Of a stretch of DNA of 64,000 nt, positions 57,619 to 64,000 are shown in pieces; position 1 is the stretch's first letter, and each line of letters starts with the position of its first letter. The DNA is from Lachnoclostridium sp. UBA1308. GTDB lineage: Bacteria > Bacillota > Clostridia > Lachnospirales > Lachnospiraceae. The notes beneath the pieces were generated by a model, which had not been told where the DNA came from, ran no database searches, and saw only the letters and a program-made list of their open reading frames with translations. A program made the translations under genes and the position numbers. The DNA lies in assembly GCA_002307215.1 (NCBI GenBank), contig DBTU01000010.1, positions 21,487-85,486 on the forward strand, in the 5' to 3' direction.

Positions 57619-60067
57619 TAAGTTGCTGGAAATACATTCTGAGACCCTTATTTTTGTAATAAAGGGCAAGGATATTCATCATGACACATCAGAGGAGAAG
57701 GAAAAATCCTCAATTGTTGTGAAGGGATCAGATGTTAGAGAGGTAATAATCAACGACCGGCCTGTCTATGAGGATGGACAGGATGGTTTTGTTGTGCAGA
57801 ATTTTTCTGTAGGTCCACTTTTTTTTGAGCAGACAGACTATGAGGTAGTCGCACAGAGTAAGTATGGACAAGAAGTATCGTTTTGGCACGAAAACTCCAA
57901 TATTAGAGAAAATGTCAGTTCGGTAATAGATGATGGGAGTCTGATTTCTGGGATAATTAATTTCCGTAATGCAGTTGGATATTCAGAATTTAAAATAAAG
58001 ACAGATAAAAGTATGATACTGACAGTCAGAATAGAGGTATATTCTACCAAGATTTCTTATAAAAAAGACTATCAGCAAATGTTACAAGATATTTCTGAAG
58101 AAGTATATGCTGTGGCTGTTGATTTTCTTAAGCAGACATATCAAAACATTAGAGTAGGGAATAATAGGGATACAGTACCTGCGGTATTCTTTCAAATAGT
58201 CAGTACAATATTTGAACAGTTTGTTAAAGCTACAAGCAGAATAATAACCTTCCCACACCACAAATTGGAAGAGGAGCATCTGATGCGGCCATTCTACAAG
58301 ATAAAAAAGACGGATAGCAAAACCAGACGCTGGATGGAAAGACATCCGGAGTATGTACAGATGAGATCAGACAGAGTCATGGCTGAAAAAGCTCCAGGAG
58401 TAACTAAACAGATTACTTATAATACTCTAGAGAATCAGTTTGCGAAATACATTCTTATGAATACGTCGTCGAGACTGATTGATTTCAGAAAGCGTTATCT
58501 AACGAGCACTAAAAATCAAGAGCAGCATGTTTTGGATTCTATTGATGCCATGACTAGGACATTGAATCGTTTGCTTAACGGATCCTTTTTGAAAAACGTT
58601 GATACGTATCATGCAAAACAGAGTATGTCCCTTGTTTTTGGAATGGCACCCGGATATAGAGAGCTCTATAAATATTATTTGATACTTCAGAAGGGATTAG
58701 CTTTCCATGGCGATGTATTCCGCATCTCAATGAAAGATACAGCTCAACTGTATGAATATTGGTGTTTTATTAAATTGGCAAACATCATGAAAAAGCAATA
58801 TCAATTGTCTTCACCGGATGTAATAAAAGCAGACTATACAGGTATAACAGTTACGTTGGTAAAAGGAAAGAAATCTGAAGTACGATTTATTAATCCGAGA
58901 ACAGGTGAGCATATGGTACTCTCATATAATCCAGGAGAGCAGCAAACTCAGACAATAAATCAAAGACCTGATAATGTGCTTACACTTGAGAAGAGTGGAT
59001 CTGACGTACCATACAAATATGTATTTGACGCAAAGTACAAGATAGAGACTAATCTTCCTAATGACTTTTATCCTGACGCAAAACCGGGTCCAAAAGTAGA
59101 AGATATCAATACAATGCATAGATATCGGGATTCAATTTTATACGACGATAAGTCTATGCCAAAGAGATTTCGATTCGAAAAGACAATGTTTGGAGCATAT
59201 GTTCTGTTTCCTTATGACAAAGAGGATGAGTACAAAGAACATAGATTTTATAGGAGTATTGAAACTGTTAATATTGGAGGATTGCCTTTTCTGCCGGGGC
59301 ATACACAACTGGTAGAATTATTTCTTAATGAACTTATTAATGACTCTGAAGAATCAGCATTTGAAAGAGCAATCTTACCAAGAGGTATTGAGACAAAAAT
59401 AGAGAAGGTTGATTGGGAGGTCAGAGATGTTCTTGTAGGATCGCTGGGGTCTATTGAACAATTACAGAAAAATATCGACGAGAATTTTTACTATGCTCCT
59501 GCAAAATATATTTCCGATAAACAGTTACCAATAAGATATGTTGCAATTTATCAATCTAAGTCAAAGGGTGATCCCGGCGTCAGATATTATGGTGAGGTTA
59601 CATCTGTAAGTAAGGTTAGGAGAAATGAAATTAAAGAAGTGCCTGTAAGGAAGGGCAATCCTGATGAACTATATTACTATTTCAAAGTAAAGAAATGGGA
59701 GATCCTTCAGAAACCGATTGCTATCAAGACAGAGCGTGTATACGAGCCTAAGTTCACAAATTTGTTTTTATTGCAAAACAGTGCTGATACATATGAACTG
59801 TTTAATATTTGTTCTGAATCAGAGTATAGATTACTGCAGGAATTGAAACGTGCATACCACGATACATTTGTCAGAGAGAATCTGGAAGGAGTTGTTTTCA
59901 GGGCAAACGAGAATGCTACCATTTATACATCTGACGGCAATTTTATTTTGTGTGATGAAACCGGTGATATTATCAAAGAGTTTAATATTGAGCAATTTGC
60001 CTCAAGCCCAAGAAGAGAGTTTAACAAGATAAAGGAATATGTGGGAAAGATAGCAACAATAGAGTAA
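57593..60067 (+). CDS. DUF2357 / PD-(D/E)XK nuclease (McrC/LlaJI.R2-like)
   Basis: The 824-residue protein has an N-terminal DUF2357 domain (about 1-370) and a C-terminal nuclease domain of the PDDEXK_7 kind, with the catalytic D479-A-K481 in YKYVFDAKYK and the preceding RPDNVLTL. This is the partner type of McrB-like NTPases, equal in role to McrC or LlaJI.R2. ATG 57593 overlaps the McrB-like gene by 26 bp (an in-frame TTG 57584 is a weaker choice), which indicates translational coupling. The last 250 residues form a further beta-rich domain that may contact DNA. It is the last gene of the tight operon. Confidence 0.85.
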   Translation: MASHPTGSNKLLEIHSETLIFVIKGKDIHHDTSEEKEKSSIVVKGSDVREVIINDRPVYEDGQDGFVVQNFSVGPLFFEQTDYEVVAQSKYGQEVSFWHENSNIRENVSSVIDDGSLISGIINFRNAVGYSEFKIKTDKSMILTVRIEVYSTKISYKKDYQQMLQDISEEVYAVAVDFLKQTYQNIRVGNNRDTVPAVFFQIVSTIFEQFVKATSRIITFPHHKLEEEHLMRPFYKIKKTDSKTRRWMERHPEYVQMRSDRVMAEKAPGVTKQITYNTLENQFAKYILMNTSSRLIDFRKRYLTSTKNQEQHVLDSIDAMTRTLNRLLNGSFLKNVDTYHAKQSMSLVFGMAPGYRELYKYYLILQKGLAFHGDVFRISMKDTAQLYEYWCFIKLANIMKKQYQLSSPDVIKADYTGITVTLVKGKKSEVRFINPRTGEHMVLSYNPGEQQTQTINQRPDNVLTLEKSGSDVPYKYVFDAKYKIETNLPNDFYPDAKPGPKVEDINTMHRYRDSILYDDKSMPKRFRFEKTMFGAYVLFPYDKEDEYKEHRFYRSIETVNIGGLPFLPGHTQLVELFLNELINDSEESAFERAILPRGIETKIEKVDWEVRDVLVGSLGSIEQLQKNIDENFYYAPAKYISDKQLPIRYVAIYQSKSKGDPGVRYYGEVTSVSKVRRNEIKEVPVRKGNPDELYYYFKVKKWEILQKPIAIKTERVYEPKFTNLFLLQNSADTYELFNICSESEYRLLQELKRAYHDTFVRENLEGVVFRANENATIYTSDGNFILCDETGDIIKEFNIEQFASSPRREFNKIKEYVGKIATIE

Positions 60068-60223
60068 TCAGTCAATTTAGTTTTCTCTCATATTTGACTT
60101 AAAAAGGATGGCTCTAAGCTGGAATATATGAAAATTGAAGATGGCGTTTTTTCGGCGGTTATAAGTCTGTCAAAATATCTGTAAAGATTGGGATAAGACG
60201 CTAATAGTAGAGAAGAGGTTCAT

Positions 60224-61201
60224 ATGTCTGAAGAGAGAAATAAAAAAGGAAGACTATTGGCATTACAACAGTACCTATATCATTACACAGATGAAAATCA
60301 TCCAGCAACAACGCAGGAACTGATTGATGCTATGGAGAAGATGGGTTACATCGCGAACCGCAAGACCATCAAGGATGATATTGATACTCTGACTAAGTTT
60401 GATGTTGATGTTATCACCAATGTGTCTAGGGGAAACTCATTTTTTGTGGGCGAACGACGATTTGAGATGCCGGAGTTAAAGCTTCTAGTTGATGCGGTAT
60501 CCTCGTCTCGTTTTATTAGTGCTGGAAAAAGTGAGAACCTTATAGAAAAACTTACTTCAATGACAAGCGCTTATCAGAAGGAACAGATTACTCCAAGAAT
60601 ATATACAGCTGATCGAATCAAGACAGATAATCCACAACTATATTATGTCGTGGACAAGTTGATTGAAGCAGTTCAATCGGGTAAGAAGGTTAGATTTCAG
60701 TACCAGGAGTATGATGCTGAAAAGCAAAAGATACTTCGCAATAATAGCGAGATTTATATCAATAGTCCATATGGATGTTTATGGAATGATGACAATTACT
60801 ATCTGATTGGTTATTCAGATAAGTGGCACAAGGTGGTTACCTTCCGTATAGATAGAATCATCGATCTTGAATTGCTGGATGAAGCTGCATTTCCGCAACC
60901 GGAAGGATTTACTGTTGCTGGTTACGTGAAGACGTCCATTGAGATGTACGATGGAGAAGAGCAGGAAGTAGAACTGGTTTGTGATAATGAACTTATGAAA
61001 CTGATTATTGATAAATTTGGAACTAGAATCAAAACAGAAAGAATCTCTGAGACGCAGTTCAAGGCTACGGTGAATGTGGCAACAAGCAAGACCTTTTATG
61101 CTTGGGCATTCCATTTCGCCGGCCAGATGAGAATTGCAGGTCCGGAGAGTGTAAAGCAGGTGTATATGGAGATGGCTCAGAAGGTATTGGAGGTTGAATA
61201 G
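60224..61201 (+). CDS. WYL-domain transcriptional regulator
   Basis: The 325-residue protein has a winged helix-turn-helix (about 8-75, with ATTQELIDAMEKMGY and RKTIKDDIDTL), a WYL domain (about 140-225, with NSPYGCLWNDDNYYLIGYS) and a WCX-type C-terminus. This is the layout of BrxR/CapW-like repressors that guard phage-defence operons and probably sense nucleic acid or nucleotide signals. It lies 156 bp after the restriction operon; the gap holds a short decayed frame and no clear operator. It may regulate the downstream genes or the whole island. Confidence 0.88.
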   Translation: MSEERNKKGRLLALQQYLYHYTDENHPATTQELIDAMEKMGYIANRKTIKDDIDTLTKFDVDVITNVSRGNSFFVGERRFEMPELKLLVDAVSSSRFISAGKSENLIEKLTSMTSAYQKEQITPRIYTADRIKTDNPQLYYVVDKLIEAVQSGKKVRFQYQEYDAEKQKILRNNSEIYINSPYGCLWNDDNYYLIGYSDKWHKVVTFRIDRIIDLELLDEAAFPQPEGFTVAGYVKTSIEMYDGEEQEVELVCDNELMKLIIDKFGTRIKTERISETQFKATVNVATSKTFYAWAFHFAGQMRIAGPESVKQVYMEMAQKVLEVE

Positions 61202-61381
61202 ATTAATGAAGACGCATGAATTAACAGGATGAGAGTTGTTGGGATGGGTGTTAAAGGTTTACTGTGATGGCTATTGTAATTAGAACTGGGGAATAATAAC
61301 GGCTGATATAGCAGAAGGTTCTGTGTGCCATGTAATTCAAACGGGAGTACAGCATGAGTAAATATAAGACGGAGGTAACAG

Positions 61382-62308
61382 ATGAAAATAGGAGTGTTAA
61401 CGGAAGTTGATATACGCGAATTATGGAAGCATGAGCAGTATGATTTCTCAAATTGGCTAGTAGAAGCAGAAAATATTGCATATTTGAATGATATTCTGGG
61501 ACTTACTCTGGTTGAAGTTAATAAGGAAGCTTATGTTGGATCATATCGTTGTGATATTGTAGCTGTTGATGAGACGGATGGAACAAAAGTCATTATTGAA
61601 AACCAGCTTGAATCATCAAATCATGATCATCTTGGCAAAATCATTACATATGCCTCAGGCCTTGATGCGAAAGTGATTGTGTGGATTGTTAAGCAGGCAC
61701 GTGAGGAACATCGTAGTGCTATTGAGTGGTTAAACAATAATACTAGAGGTGGCATTGATTTCTTTCTTATTGAACTTCATGCATACAAGATTGGTGATTC
61801 TGATCCGGCTCCCAAGTTTGAAGTCATAGAACAACCAAACGATTTTATTAAGTCATCCAAGTATGTAACTTTATCCGATTCGCTAAACAAGTCACAGACT
61901 GAGAGATTAACCTTTTGGACGCAATTCAACGACGAGATTATTGCACACGGAAAGCCTTTTAATGTCCGAAAAGCGTCAACTGATCATTGGTATGATGTTG
62001 CTATTGGAAATAGCACTTGTCATATAGGAATTACCCTTGTAAATAGTGATTCATTCATAGGTGTAGAACTTAATATCGGTGATGATAAAGCCTTGTTTGA
62101 TTCACTGTTTTCTGCAAGAGAAGTTATTGAAAACGAGTCGGGGTTGGAATTCGAGTGGCAACGTTTAGATAATAAAAAGACGAGTCGTATCCTTCACAAA
62201 ATCCCAGGATTGGATTTTGACAATCACAAAAACTATCCACAGCTGATGGACGAAGTGATAAAAAAGGTTGTTATTATGAGAGCGATATTTAAAAAGCATA
62301 TAAAGTAG
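61382..62308 (+). CDS. DUF4268 protein with PD-(D/E)XK-type N-terminus
   Basis: The N-terminal half looks like a nuclease of the PD-(D/E)XK fold with D58 in CDIVAV and E73-N-Q75 in VIIENQLESS (E-x-Q, as in a subset of the fold), followed by HDHLGKIITYASG. The second half is the DUF4268 domain (FNVRKASTDHWYDVAIGNS). Proteins of this kind are common in defence islands; their action is not known. GGAGG is at 7 nt before the ATG. The gap to the WYL gene is 180 bp and contains no strong feature. Confidence 0.8.
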   Translation: MKIGVLTEVDIRELWKHEQYDFSNWLVEAENIAYLNDILGLTLVEVNKEAYVGSYRCDIVAVDETDGTKVIIENQLESSNHDHLGKIITYASGLDAKVIVWIVKQAREEHRSAIEWLNNNTRGGIDFFLIELHAYKIGDSDPAPKFEVIEQPNDFIKSSKYVTLSDSLNKSQTERLTFWTQFNDEIIAHGKPFNVRKASTDHWYDVAIGNSTCHIGITLVNSDSFIGVELNIGDDKALFDSLFSAREVIENESGLEFEWQRLDNKKTSRILHKIPGLDFDNHKNYPQLMDEVIKKVVIMRAIFKKHIK

Positions 62309-62360
62309 TTGGTTGTGAGATGCAAAGTGGGGGTAGATCGATTACAAGGTACACCATGGC

Positions 62361-62582
62361 ATGCTGCGTTTCTATTCAGATGATGATGGTCAGCGCAGTT
62401 GTAGGTGTGGCAAATGCAATGGAAGTGTCCATTGCGTGGATTATGATCAAATGACAGATGAGCAATTCAAAGCAAAACAATGGAATGACACAAAAACGAA
62501 AAAAGGTCGGCGAAGAGGATTGTTTTTGGTATTAATCAGATGGGGGTGTTCTTTTGGCACAGAGAACGGCATGCTTATGTGA
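62361..62582 (+). CDS. Possible small Cys-rich protein
   Basis: A 73-residue frame starts MLRFYSDDDGQRSCRCGKCN and has C-x-C-x2-C plus a later cysteine, which could bind zinc, and a basic end. It overlaps the next gene by 29 bp and has no clear ribosome binding site. The frame is open upstream to 62339, so it may be the remnant of a longer zinc protein. It is included with low confidence. Confidence 0.35.
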   Translation: MLRFYSDDDGQRSCRCGKCNGSVHCVDYDQMTDEQFKAKQWNDTKTKKGRRRGLFLVLIRWGCSFGTENGMLM

Positions 62583-63963
62583 CGGAAAGTATATCGGAAT
62601 TGAAACGATATACACTGTTGCAAATGGGAAACAAATTAATATTCCGGTAAAGTTAAAAGACCTTCGTGAAAAGAGCAGAAGTAATCAGCTTTTTTGTCCT
62701 TGTGGCTGTGGCTCAAATTTAATTCTTGTAGCAGGAGACCGTAATCTCAGGGAACAGCATTTTAGACTAAAAGATGGAGAATTCAATTCCTCATGTGAAG
62801 CAGTTATGGAAGGACAGAATTCAATTGATTCAAAGATTGTTTTAAAATGCTGGCTTGATGACAAACTTCAAGATCAAGACATTGAATCAAGAGTTCCAAT
62901 TAAGGACGTGAGTGATATCACACGTAAATATGAGTTTACATTCCTATCGAAGAGCAGAAGGGTTGGACTGAGCTATTGTAATGAAAGAATTAATTTGTCA
63001 GAAGAAAAGATAAATCTTCTTAAGGAAAATAGCAAAGGTATATGCGTAATCTATGTTGTAGATATGCGCAATTTTGGAAATGACGGGCAGTACCCTGAAG
63101 GCGTTATGAAGGTTCAAAGTGAGCAGGGATATTGTTTGTTTCTGTCTGTTACAGATCGTGATTATTCTACAGCTAGGTTAAGAGCTGCATTCAGCGCTCA
63201 AGATATTGATGGCCTGTGGCAGGAGATAATACTTGCAGAGGACGATCTAGATGAGTTCACCATTGGTGATGGAAAAGTAATTTATCAATCTGTTACTCTT
63301 AATGATCTTTTGGAACGTTCTAAGGTTGAATGGAAGGCCGGTATAGAGCTTGCACGTGTTAAGCGTGAAGAACGACGTAAGGCTCAGGAAGAAGAACGCC
63401 GTCTTGCAGCAGAGAGAGAAACTAAGGTGTGTGAAGAAAGAGAACGACAGGCACGAGCAGAGGCAGAAGAGCGTAGACGACGCTGGGAAGAAGAACAGAA
63501 GCTTGCTAACGAACGAGATGCTAAGCAACGTGAAGAAGCAGAAAAGGCGCGATCTGAAGCTGAAAGGCGTAAACTTATAGAAGAGCAGGAACGTATTGAA
63601 GCAGAGAGACGATTTGCAGATAGCCTGTTGGAACGGATAAATCAACAAGAGGAGCAAGTAAGAGATTCGCAGGGAAGACGTTGGGTTAAGTGCGAGTTCT
63701 GTGGAAAGATAGCACTTGAGTCTAAATTTAGTTCCTATGGTGGAGTGAATCGTATTAATCTTGGAATATGCCACGAATGTCAAAAGAACAACCCTGAAGC
63801 CAGGATTATTAGAATGCCTGAGCCGGTAAAGAAAGCTGCTAAGATAGAAGTTAATAAGTGTCCTGATTGTGGCGGTGATTTGAAAGAAAAGATGGGCAAG
63901 TTTGGGCGATTCGTTGGTTGTAGTAATTATCCTAACTGCAGATATATAAGAAGCATTAAGTAG
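62554..63963 (+). CDS. CoiA-like protein with coiled coil and two zinc modules
   Basis: Residues 1-100 resemble the CoiA/DUF6035 start: CPCGCGSNLILVAGDRNLRE then HFRL, with the zinc-type CPCGC. The following region (to about 250) takes the place of the CoiA-type nuclease, but the usual E-x-Q is not seen (VGLSYC), so catalysis is doubtful. Residues about 265-365 are a long charged coiled coil rich in Glu and Arg. Then come a C-x2-C..C-x2-C ribbon (CEFCG..CHECQ) and a topoisomerase-type C4 finger (CPDCGG..CSNYPNC) at the very end. The start is TTG with GGGGGTG upstream. It probably binds single-stranded or unusual DNA. Confidence 0.75.
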   Translation: MAQRTACLCDGKYIGIETIYTVANGKQINIPVKLKDLREKSRSNQLFCPCGCGSNLILVAGDRNLREQHFRLKDGEFNSSCEAVMEGQNSIDSKIVLKCWLDDKLQDQDIESRVPIKDVSDITRKYEFTFLSKSRRVGLSYCNERINLSEEKINLLKENSKGICVIYVVDMRNFGNDGQYPEGVMKVQSEQGYCLFLSVTDRDYSTARLRAAFSAQDIDGLWQEIILAEDDLDEFTIGDGKVIYQSVTLNDLLERSKVEWKAGIELARVKREERRKAQEEERRLAAERETKVCEERERQARAEAEERRRRWEEEQKLANERDAKQREEAEKARSEAERRKLIEEQERIEAERRFADSLLERINQQEEQVRDSQGRRWVKCEFCGKIALESKFSSYGGVNRINLGICHECQKNNPEARIIRMPEPVKKAAKIEVNKCPDCGGDLKEKMGKFGRFVGCSNYPNCRYIRSIK

Positions 63964-63983
63964 AGCACAGGAGCAAGTGATTC

Positions 63984-64000
63984 TTACGATCAACTTACGA
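63984..64000. other. Putative right attachment site (window edge)
   Basis: TTACGATCAACTTACGA matches 48595-48611 in 16 of 17 positions and lies 20 bp after the last gene. The window ends here, so the rest of the site cannot be seen. Confidence 0.5.

Larger units (their letters stand above)
48595..64000. mobile_element. Genomic island with defence operon (right end at or beyond the window edge)
   Basis: The block begins 42 bp after lysS with a tandem repeat that reappears at the last bases of the window. Just inside are a decayed frame that may be a relaxase tail, a strong terminator and inverted repeats, then an HTH protein, a six-gene defence operon, a WYL regulator and two nuclease-like genes. 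All genes point the same way and have AT-rich codon use with many AGA, ATA and AAA codons compared with the chromosomal genes before lysS. No integrase or transposase is visible, so it must be beyond the edge, lost or supplied in trans. Confidence 0.6.

Noticed and set aside
49505..60067. BREX, DISARM or Dnd system
   Set aside because: None of the marker genes (PglX/PglZ, DrmAB, DndA-E) is present; the gene set points to Z1/MORC plus McrB/DUF2357.
63247..63993. 248-residue open frame on the minus strand
   Set aside because: It is the complement of the Glu/Arg-rich coiled coil of the CoiA-like protein; its Phe/Ser/Leu richness is a by-product.
1..64000. tRNA, rRNA or origin of replication
   Set aside because: No tRNA cloverleaf, rRNA segment or DnaA-box cluster was recognised by eye; gyrB-like parE here is not accompanied by dnaA or recF.

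Overview
The window looks like a chromosome segment of a low-GC, spore-forming anaerobic Firmicute, most likely a Lachnospiraceae / Clostridium cluster XIVa species. The reasons are AT-rich intergenic DNA, strong GGAGG ribosome binding sites, near-consensus TTGACA/TATAAT promoters, rubrerythrin, the greA-lysS pair, LysM/GH18 spore-type proteins and heterodimeric ABC exporters. The genus is inferred; no rRNA or tRNA gene is visible.

Layout. 0-4.7 kb: galactose genes galK-galE, a 21-bp tandem repeat, an AlbA/GHKL-type regulator and a small membrane protein. 4.8-8.4 kb: a divergent shikimate kinase, then an ECF sigma/anti-sigma pair, a broken effector-binding gene and thpR, lying between two inverted copies of a MITE-like element. 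8.4-13.1 kb: a UPF0178 protein, a heterodimeric ABC exporter and rubrerythrin. 13.1-19.5 kb: a DNA repair and nucleotide-pool cluster (uvrB, uvrA, HD 5'-nucleotidase, AlkZ-related protein). 19.6-23.5 kb: a secreted protein and an ABC-2 exporter with its TetR regulator and a candidate operator. 23.6-32.4 kb: a LysM/degenerate GH18 protein, a PQQ-type sugar dehydrogenase-like protein, GNAT proteins, gene fragments, a lipoprotein and a PhzF protein. 32.9-36.4 kb: a minus-strand hydrolase and sugar-isomerase group with an HTH regulator. 36.7-43.7 kb: guaA, an HPt protein, a Cys-rich small protein and parC-parE. 44.3-48.6 kb: PHP protein, lysA, greA and lysS.

From just behind lysS to the end of the window lies a genomic island (about 48.6-64.0 kb). 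A 17-bp sequence directly after lysS recurs with one mismatch as the last 17 bases of the window, which fits attL/attR. A frameshifted tail that may come from a relaxase sits just inside the left end. The cargo is a tightly packed defence operon: HTH-linked 5-methylcytosine methyltransferase, MORC/MutL-type GHKL ATPase, Z1 superfamily II helicase, DUF4420 PD-(D/E)XK nuclease, McrB-like AAA+ NTPase and a DUF2357/PD-(D/E)XK (McrC/LlaJI.R2-like) nuclease. A WYL regulator, a DUF4268 nuclease-like protein and a CoiA-like, coiled-coil, zinc-finger protein follow. The first four genes match a class of restriction-modification operon predicted from comparative genomics; fusion of that class with an McrBC/LlaJI-type restriction pair in one apparently co-translated operon is the most interesting feature here. 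A stand-alone HTH protein homologous to the methyltransferase N-terminus, with a matching promoter, suggests dedicated control.

Several dispersed palindromic elements (three families) and truncated genes show that short mobile repeats have been active in the chromosomal part.
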